Assembly (NCBI GenBank): GCA_030248295.1
Contig: JASANH010000651.1
Span: 62,001-126,000 of the forward strand
Direction: 5' to 3'
Origin: Mesodorylaimus sp. YZB2_4
Taxonomy: Eukaryota; Nematoda; Enoplea; Dorylaimida; Dorylaimidae
DNA: 64,000 bases
The position numbers were made by a program, and so were the translations under genes. Below the pieces are notes generated by a model. It was not told the origin of the DNA, did no database searches, and saw nothing but the letters and a program-made list of their open reading frames with translations. Of this stretch, positions 56,525-64,000 are shown piece by piece (positions within the stretch are counted from its first letter, which is position 1; every line of letters begins with the position of its first letter).

Positions 56525-56680
56525 TATCCATAGTCAAGCACCATAAGGCGCACTCGAGGGCTAAGGAACACGTATTTGACAATCATTTTGTACCGGGGCG
56601 GGAGTCGAACCCTCCCCTGTAAGTGCGCACCCAGCGTGAGGGCAGCCGCCTTAACCCGCTAGGCCACTATCCCGGTGTTC
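56525..56680 (-). repeat. tRNA-derived SINE, family 3 (copy b)
   Basis: A box GTGGCCTAGCGGGTTAAGGC (about 56648-56667, - strand) and B box GGTTCGACTCCCGCC (about 56598-56612) are intact. Flanks are shared with the copy at 10195-10345. The tRNA-like part is better preserved than in the other copy. Confidence 0.7.
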
Positions 56681-57190
56681 CAAGAATAAGGGTAGTATGC
56701 TGTAGCGGATTCCAGAAGGTACAGTGGACACCAAGTCACAGAACTTTCTTGGGTGCAAAAAACTGCTGTATCAAATGTAAGCGAAAACCCAATTCTTGAA
56801 GGGTATAATTTGGCATGTGACCATGGCCCTTTCACCTGCACGCACATTCCAAAGGTAATTACTCGGCTTACGGCCCGTGTATTGTGCGTGACTGCGGGAG
56901 TACGTGCAATTCGGACACCGGCCATAAAAAGACGAGTAATTGGCCACATTTTTCATGCGCACACCTTTTCTTACCGGACCCGCGAATAGGCTCGTCGCAA
57001 TGACCTGTGTCCAGCGAGTAGGTTAGGCGCATTGGCCGACAGCCTGGCGCCAAGAGCGACTGTAAACAAGAAGACGACGTCACCAGTCACCGACGGGGCA
57101 TCGAGAAGAGATAGCCTTACTGGGTGTGGTGTCATTTTCTGTGACTTCTCTGAAATTGATTCGTGTTGTGGCTAACAGCAAGATAGAAGA

Positions 57191-60100
57191 ATGACCAGTT
57201 CCAGAATTGGAAGTCGTAATTGCCGCCCATCAGGACCCAGAGCAGAGGGTAAGTTTACGGTGGCTGGGTTTTGGACAAAATTTCATCTTCCCAAATCCAA
57301 TCCGTTAACTGCACGCAGGTTTCTGGCATTGGCGCAATACTCGATTCCACATTGCCCTACTTCTCTGCTTCAACTTCTTCGTCTTGGCCCTTATGCGGAA
57401 CAGCTTGGGCATGGCCATGGTTTGTATGGTGAATAGCACAGCTATCGGAATCCTCGAGGAAGACGCATTGCTGCAGACGAATAGCTCCGTGTTCAATGGA
57501 ACTGGTTCTGATGGAAGAGTGCTATCTGCTTGTCCTCTTACACCATTTGTTCGACACGAGTACGAGGTATGACGAGGTCCTGGTCCTACCGAAATCACGG
57601 GATACTTGCCTGGGTGCCTGTGCAATGAGTATTGCACATACAGTACCCCCTTGTGACCCAGCAATGTTCTGTGATTGGCAGCAGACCTAAACCACTCATT
57701 GCTTGTACATGGGCGGGACCACCCACCCTACCATCACCCTCGAGCGCGCATACTTGCTCTTGATGGCTTGGTAAAACATGAACAAGCATGAGTGGTAGAC
57801 ATAGCCAGGTTCCAATGGCTGATTTTGGAGTATCATACAAAATAAAACCATAGCATGTAGTACCTGCTATCGTAGCATACACTGTCGCAACTCGCATTTC
57901 TATTTAGGGAGAATTCGTTTGGGATACTGGAAGACAGGGCATGCTCTTCTCTGCTCTGTACTGGGGCAGCTTCACATGCTTACTCGGTCGAATGGCTGAT
58001 CGATACAGTCCCAGGCACATGCTCTTGGCCATGGTGCTTTTGAACGTAGTATGCTCTGTGCTAACCCCTGTGGCCACGTGGTACGGAGGCTATGTGGCCA
58101 TGTTTGTCATTCGTCTCCTGATGGGACTCGGACAAGGACTTCAGAAACCTACTGTGACGGCATTCGCTGCGCGCTGGTTTCCTGTCGATGAAAGGTATGT
58201 GACAAGGGTTCGAGTCCCGGCACTTCCATTTGCTTTATGCACTTTCTTACCTAGATCAACAGCTATATCTATTTACACTGCTGGAAACCAGATGGCTAAC
58301 ATCATCGGCATGCCATTGAATGCGTGGTTGTGTCATTTGAGGTCTTTATGGGGCGGCTGGCCACTGATATTTATCACATCAGGTACCCACTGCCCACCTG
58401 GAATGAAGACTGATATGACACCACTTTGCCTTTCTGTTTAGGCGCTGTTGGACTTGTGTGGTGCATTATTTGGCATTTCTACGTCACCAATAGACCTGGG
58501 ACGCATCGAGGGATTAGCGACGGCGAGCGGGATTACATCACTTTGACTTTACAGTCACAGAATCTTCGCAAGGTGAGTCGAGATCACACGCATTTCGTAA
58601 ATTCCCGTTCGGGCCTTCGACATGCTTGCTCTGTATGTGCCCCTCCTGTCGGCCTGTGTCTTAGGGGTGGGGCGCTGCACATTAAAAATAGCACATGTGC
58701 CACAAGTCCATGAGCCGTTTTGACCAGTCTGGTAAGCCGTCTGATGTGATAGAGATCAGAATGATAGAGCGGGGATGTACGTAGAAAGTGGACTTAATCT
58801 TAGTGGCTGAAAGATCATGTGCACGCTGTACCCGCTGTAACCTTGGTCTACCAAAGCTGTGACATTTCACCTGTAGTTGGATATTAGATTCTCTTCCCCC
58901 GAGTATGTTCTCTAGGACCCGTTGAAACTTGCGGTTAAAGCTTTCGGGGGTTTCGATTATTAGATTGGTTCTGTGACATACGAAAGAGATTTCTGGGAGT
59001 CAATAACCCTGTCATCTTTCTGATCTTGCTTTACAAAAATCACCTGAAAACCTAGTCAAGACTGGGCTGACATCCACCTTACAAATTCAGGTAAACGGAG
59101 TATGAAACTCCTCTGAGCCCCTGTGAAAATTCTATCTCCCTTGGGACTCCGAGTGTTTGTCTACTTGCCGGACACCACAGACTACACCTCAAGCCAGACT
59201 TGAGGTGTAGTAACAATATTTGCTCGGGTGGGCTGAGATATTATCTCCTACCATCCTCTCAAATGCATAATGTCCCACTCAAGTCCCCCCCCCCCCCCCT
59301 GAAATGGAGATAAGAGAATTTACGATTGAGCTTCTACCGGCTGGCCGCTGCAAGCCTTTTTTTGTTACAGCCTTTTGAGAATCCACATACCTGCTTGTGG
59401 TGATGTGGAAAATGTGAACATGAACTCTTTTGGAACTGCTGGCCGCACCAAGCGGTCGAAAAGTCTTGGTTTACAAAAATTCTAATTTGCCTTCACTCAT
59501 TGCTGCATAAGTAGAGTCAGAACACCTGAAACATCGACTTTGCAAGTGATCTCCCAAACCTAATGACTTGAGGACTTACGCGGACCTACTACTTATATAC
59601 CGTCGTCACATATGCTTCCAGGAAGGAGCACGGACAGTACCATGGAAGAAGCTACTCTGTTCAATGCCTGTTATTGCCTGCTGCATTTGTAGTTTCGTCA
59701 ATGGCCTGGTAGTGTCGACCACCAGCTCCTACATTCCCACCTACTTCATGGAGGTCCTGCATTTGGATTTGTACAGTGTATGTGCACATGGTATGGCACA
59801 ATATCTTTCCAATCAAACACAGTGTACCGTATCTTCAGAATGGTTTCTACAGCGCATTGCCCTATGTGACCCAATGGATGGCCAAGTTCTGTTTTGCATG
59901 GCTAGCCGATCACCTCATCCAAACTGGACATCTCAGTCCAACCATGTCCACCAAAGTGTTTAATACAGTGGGTATGTCATGATGTGGCTCCCTGATCTGT
60001 CACCATCTAGTCGTCGTACCTGTCACTTTCAGGAAGTCTCACCACAGCAGCATTTCTTATCTCTTGTTCATTTCTCACTTGCGCCCATACTTCCTTGGCC

Positions 60101-60975
60101 ATTACGTTCCTATGTTTTTCAATGGCCTCTTTTGCCGCCTATGCGCCAGGATATTGGACGAGTATGGTATCGATTGCACCCGTCTTCTCGGGAACTGTCA
60201 GTGCCCTGACCACAACAACCAATCAGATAGGCTCTATCATCGCGCCATATTTGGTCGGCCTAATAACTGTGCACGTAAGTTACAATTAGTGTAGCGCTGA
60301 ACTACTGTAGTACACTATGTACTGTACATACGCATACACTACCGTACACCTGCCAAGATGTACAGTTTTGTGCACAACACTTTCTGTGCCTCTGCTGTAA
60401 TTTTTTGTATTTTGCGCACTCTTATAAGCGTCTTTATAATAGAGCTCTACACCTGTATAAACAGGGGTGGTATACAAATTCTACCTCTAATAAGTGCATC
60501 GAGACATTTAGAGCTATGTATGTCTGTCGTTAGAACTCACACCCTTTATTAAATTGACTGTTGCAGGGTACCCGCGCTGAATGGCAGATCATTTTCGGAA
60601 TATTGGCATCGGCCTTGATACTATCTGGGCTGTTTTACGCTATATTTGGCTCAGGTAGGGTTTGTGACTAGAACACTCACGTGACCATATGACTTTTCAC
60701 CTAATGCTGACCGATGCAGGAAAATATAGTTATCTCACATGGCATTTTATCAATGATACATATCTCTCACCATTTTAGAAGCATTCTTTTTTTCAGCTGA
60801 GATCCAGGAATGGGCCAAAGAGCAGTCTCCATCCCGACCAACTAATCAAGTCCGTTCAACTTCACCAGTGCCTCCTTTGGATACGAATGGTGTGCGGCCG
60901 ACCAGTTCCCAAGCCAACAGTCATTATGAGGAAGAGTCTGTGAAAGACCCAAGCATCACCAGCAGAAGTTACTGA
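57191..60975 (+). CDS. SLC17-type MFS transporter (sialin / vesicular anion carrier family)
   Basis: Ten exons join in frame to 549 residues: 57191-57248, 57319-57566, 57908-58194, 58255-58382, 58442-58572, 59622-59777, 59839-59971, 60033-60274, 60567-60654 and 60797-60975. Landmarks: RFHIALLLCFNFFVLALMRN then SLGMAMVCMVN (TM1), a glycosylated loop with NSS and NGT, then GEFVWDTGRQGMLFSALYWG. The next are GRMADRYSPRHML (MFS motif A), MGLGQGLQKPTVTAFAARWF, STAISIYTAGNQMANIIGMP and EWQIIFGILASALILSGLFY. All are typical of SLC17 organic anion or phosphate/sialate carriers. The C-terminal tail is polar, with an acidic EEES segment. About 12 TM segments. Substrate (sialate, glutamate, nucleotide or urate) cannot be told. 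Introns range from 60 to 1049 nt; intron 5 (58573-59621) contains a C-run and a hairpin. Confidence 0.93.
59181..59211. repeat. Small perfect hairpin in SLC17 intron 5
   Basis: ACTACACCTCAAG and CTTGAGGTGTAGT (13-nt arms) flank a 5-nt loop (CCAGA). It lies within the intron between exons 5 and 6. Confidence 0.7.
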
Positions 60976-61706
60976 TTTACAATTGCACACTGTAAAGTAG
61001 ATTTGTGAAAATTCTGTTGATTTTTGCTTGACCACTCTTAGCAGGAGTTTATTTTCGATTTTGTCGAATGGATTTAGTATCTCTTGTACGCATGCGTAGT
61101 ATGTGCTTATTGTAGTTATCTTTTCTGTTTCTGGAAGTCCATGGACGCGCAAAGGCGGCAAGCTCTCATCCACTCATCGTCAGACCTGAAACTGGCTGGG
61201 AGGTGAGCTCATAAAAGTTCCCGCGGGCGAGCCAACAATCTCGGCGGCGGCCGCCCGCCGACCAGGCTCCTGGGAAAGGCGACTGTGGTAATGAGTCGAG
61301 GTGCTCACTATAGTAAGGTACTGTTTGCTCGTTGTGCCGTGCTGGTCTGGCATTTGAATAAAACATGAATGACAGGGTCGATCATGCCAGCACCATCTTT
61401 TCACCGTGAGCGGTGTCGCAAGTTACAAGCGTGCCAATAAGAACTTAAGCCAGACAGCTGTTCACCCAGAATGCTTTGATTGTTTGCCATGATCAGGAAG
61501 AAACGCACGAGTGCACCAGGAATGGCAGGGGGCCTGAACAATGTGCGCAATTCAGTTTGAAAACCTGCTTATTCTTGGCCACTGTTCTGTTGGTCCAGCA
61601 GCCATTTTAAATTCGGCTCTCTTTGAACGGACGTCGACGCATACTAAATAAGTTCAGTCAGTGATCACCTGGCAAATAACCGATTTTAAATTCAAAAAAT
61701 TTTATG
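60976..61706. other. SLC17 3' flank
   Basis: AATAAA at 61357-61362 is a possible poly(A) signal. No gene seen. Confidence 0.4.
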
Positions 61707-61714
61707 TATAAAAG
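61707..61714 (+). promoter_or_regulatory. TATA box of small secreted gene
   Basis: TATAAAAG stands 93 bp upstream of the start codon at 61807, in an AT-rich context. This would give a leader of about 65 nt, a typical highly expressed gene arrangement. Confidence 0.6.
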
Positions 61715-61806
61715 CATCGCCTTTGGCGGAACTGCCACGGCACCAAAGTTGGTTAGAAATCTATTTATCTGTCAGCCCCTCGTTAATCAATTACACTTGC
61801 AAGACA

Positions 61807-62058
61807 ATGAAGCTCTCCCTGTCTCTGTTCGTCCTTTTGGTGGCCTTCATTGCTACTGCCTTCAGCGAGCCGTTTGGAGAAAGCAATAAGAATAAAGATC
61901 GCAACCTTGACCAGCGTGCTGACACACCGAGCGGAGGCAGCTTCTTGGACAAAATATTTTCGCCATTCAAATGGGTGCAGAACTACATTTCTGGCTTGTT
62001 TGGAAAGACACCAGCGACTCAATCAAGATCACTGAAGGCTGAACATGGTCGCGGCTAG
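61807..62058 (+). CDS. Small secreted protein with SGLFG motif
   Basis: Single exon, 83 residues from the Met at 61807, directly followed by a signal peptide (MKLSLSLFVLLVAFIATAFS). The mature part is about 63 residues: a charged segment (NKNKDRNLDQRAD), then a predicted amphipathic helix (FLDKIFSPFKWVQNYISGLF, then GKT) and a basic tail. The frame remains open upstream to 61723, but that part is not signal-like. SGLFG after an aromatic helix also occurs at 44320-44760. Short, cationic and amphipathic, it has the look of a membrane-active secreted peptide precursor; that is inference only. Confidence 0.75.
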   Translation: MKLSLSLFVLLVAFIATAFSEPFGESNKNKDRNLDQRADTPSGGSFLDKIFSPFKWVQNYISGLFGKTPATQSRSLKAEHGRG

Positions 62059-63381
62059 GAAATAGTAAGTTGATCTTATGATAATGTTGCATGATTTATT
62101 GTTTCTGTATTTTGGCGGCTGAGAGTATGCCATACGTAAACTGAAGGATGAGTTGCAAAGCTGGTTTACGTTTTTCAGACGAAAAGCAGAAGGCATTTAC
62201 AGTATAATAATCATGATATTTACTGTTTATACTCGAAACAAGATCAGCGAAGGGAAATGGAATACGGTCGTTTCCCGGTCTCGGGTCTTAATCAGCGCAA
62301 CTGATGTCCCAGGCCCTTACAATCAGAGAAAAGTGAAAAGTGTAAACTGTGAGGAAATCCGGTGGCGGCGCAATGTAGCTGCTTGAGTGCCACGAGGATG
62401 CAGGTTACTATGTCGCCCAAGCAGCGGTACCAGAAGATAGCACCATCTTCTGGTACCATTGCAGAGACAGGATAACGTTACAGTTCTACACGACAGTGAC
62501 CGACACCAGTTTGTCCTTGCGGGCTTCGAAATACGGAGTACGAGGAAATAGGAATTGCAATCAGCGCTGGGGTTGCAGGCAGCGGAAATGATGCATAGGT
62601 GTTTATTACCTGCACCTGTCAACCACCACCCAAAAGCTCATGCAGCGGGATCGCGGTGCAAAGATGAGTTAATGGCGGGATACGATCGTCTGCCTAGGCG
62701 GCTTGAGCTGTATGTCGACAATCTATGCTGTCGACATAGCGGGGTCCCGCATTGATTGGGCCAGCAACCCTGACAGGAAAGCCCAGTTTTGTTCCCGCTG
62801 AAGATGGCAGTTTAGTACACGGGGATAGGGAATGGGTCTTCGACAGCGATTCACGTCGCTGGCTTGCACACATGCTGGATCTAAGCAAATTTGGGTACGA
62901 CGAGAGAGGATTATCAGGAAACTGGTCTTCAAACACCAGTCGTGAAGGTCCAATCTCGCCCAGTATCCTCGTAGGACGCTGTTGCTGCCACGGGGGAGAG
63001 GGGAGCTGCAAAATGATACATTGCCGAAGCAAAGTAGGGTATAGGTTGAAGGTTACCAGGTGCCGGCTTGTGTATTTTTGCAACCGCAAAAGACTGCAGG
63101 AGGCGGCCAGAGGGAGGAGAATCCGCACAGAGTATATCGCGCACCGAGGGAAAAATGGGCGGTGGGTATAGTCAGGCACGACAATACTGACATACAAGTC
63201 TGTGATGTAACTGACAAGAATCCAAAAGCATGAGTGTAATTATCCGTATTTGCGAAGAGCATATCCGAAAAAAATCAATCCCCTACTCAGATTCTATAAA
63301 CAGTAAAGAAATACAGTGCATGTATTTGAAAAAGACTGAAATTCTCTTCTAAGGTAAATTTCTCAGAATACTAACGTATGT
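62059..63381. other. Intergenic with SINE family 5 copy b
   Basis: About 62745-62885 matches the SINE-like tract at 21870-22020 (TTGGGCCAGCAACCCTGACA; GGTCTTCGACAGCGATTCA). A 15-bp inverted pair (ACCAGAAGATAGCAC / CACCATCTTCTGGTA) at about 62428-62457 could form a small hairpin. No gene recognised. Confidence 0.5.
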
Positions 63382-63405
63382 CTAACTACACCTTTCCAAA
63401 CTCAC

Positions 63406-64000
63406 CGTCTCATTCATTTTTACATACGGATCTACACTAAGAGTCAGATTCTTCAAAATCTTGTTGTGTTGCAATTGAGCAACACCTCTAATTCCAAGTG
63501 AACCAACCACAAATTCCATTTCTAAATATTCGATATCACCTGGCAGCCATCGTTGATCGACACTCGATTGCACTTCTTCCGAATCGGACGCATTTCGTAC
63601 ACCGTGCTGCACATACTGATTGGTCGTCCATGCCGACCCATCTGTGATAACGACTGATAAGCGAGTGAGTTTACAGTTGATGATCTTTGATGAAAATTTT
63701 TCGACGACCCATTGAAGAAGAAGATCTTGGGCCCAAGATCGTAGCAGCGTGTCGTTGCCTTTGCCGGACAGTGTCCGATTTTTGAGCATGCAAACACAAA
63801 AGTTGAATGGTATGCTAGCCTCGGTGCAGGTTCTGTGACTAGAGATGGGCTGAAATAAACTGATGCCTCGTTTGGGCCTCGAACTCTGCACCGATTCCTT
63901 GTGGGGACTGAAATTCTCTTCTAATATATCTCTAAACATTTCATGAGCATCAAAATGTGTCACGAGTCGATGTTGATTGATTTCTAGATTACGAATAATT
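63406..64000 (-). CDS. DUF229 (sulfatase-like fold) protein, C-terminal part
   Basis: The - strand frame is open from the window edge (64000) to a likely splice donor after codon ACG at 63406 (ACG|GTGAGT); without splicing it would stop at 63382. Residues from the edge read NLEINQHRLVTHFDAHEMFR, then RGISLFQPISSHRTCTEASI and PFNFCVC. The pattern of a His-rich Met/Phe helix, RG.SL..PI...RTC..A.I...FC.C, is that of DUF229 proteins, a sulfatase/alkaline-phosphatase-related family common in nematodes and other invertebrates. The remaining 120 residues form a C-terminal domain. The catalytic part lies outside the window. A short further exon may lie below (an acceptor near 63345), not certain. Confidence 0.78.

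Noticed and set aside
56598..56668. Genuine tRNA gene on the - strand
   Set aside because: A and B boxes are good, but the flanks are shared with a second copy at 10 kb and the acceptor arms do not pair well by eye. A SINE is more likely.

Overview
The window is nuclear DNA from a small-genome metazoan. Genes are interrupted by short GT-AG introns, many of 50-70 nt, with pyrimidine-TTTCAG acceptors. The gene content is animal: a Rab11-FIP, an anoctamin, an SLC17-type carrier, mitochondrial DHODH, a DUF229 protein, a peritrophin-type chitin-binding protein, rhodopsin-like receptors, and BEL/Pao and LINE remnants. An ecdysozoan fits best. The receptors recall nematode chemoreceptor-type 7TM proteins, so a nematode is my first guess and a tardigrade or other small ecdysozoan the alternative. 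I cannot settle the species from sequence alone.

Layout. 0.7-2.9 kb: Rab11 family-interacting protein, 6 exons, + strand. 3.4-9.6 kb: five small secreted proteins, all on the - strand, in at least two paralogous pairs, with hydrophobic Gly/Leu/Phe-rich C-terminal halves. 11.9-20.4 kb and 29.4-37.2 kb: two copies of a roughly 7.6-7.9 kb segment. It carries secreted trypsin-fold proteins whose catalytic His is lost, plus a single-exon 7TM receptor. In copy 1 the first protease-like gene and the receptor are intact and the second protease-like gene is dead. In copy 2 only the last exon of the first protease-like gene is present, and broken, while the second gene and the receptor are intact. Between the copies (20.5-29.4 kb) lie repeats, a C-lobe relic of a tyrosine kinase gene, a truncated BEL/Pao element next to a 31-bp minisatellite, and a decayed LINE.

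37.5-38.2 kb: a lysine-rich single-pass membrane protein, - strand. 40.8-42.5 kb: two chitin-binding domains. 44.3 kb: a small secreted Thr-rich protein. 46.6-47.8 kb: intronless DHODH, - strand, head-to-head with an 11-exon anoctamin-10-like gene (48.5-51.9 kb) that uses one GC-AG intron. 52-57 kb: repeat-rich, with several fold-back elements. 57.2-61.0 kb: a complete 10-exon SLC17-type MFS transporter. 61.8 kb: another small secreted protein behind a clear TATA box. 63.4-64.0 kb: the C-terminal end of a DUF229 protein running off the window on the - strand.

Housekeeping genes (FIP, DHODH, ANO10, SLC17, DUF229) appear unrelated neighbours. The part most likely to be undescribed is the accessory content: the expanding locus of catalytically dead secreted protease-like proteins paired with an orphan receptor, and the array of small secreted proteins with hydrophobic tails. 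Intergenic DNA is dominated by inverted-repeat (fold-back) elements and tRNA-derived SINEs.
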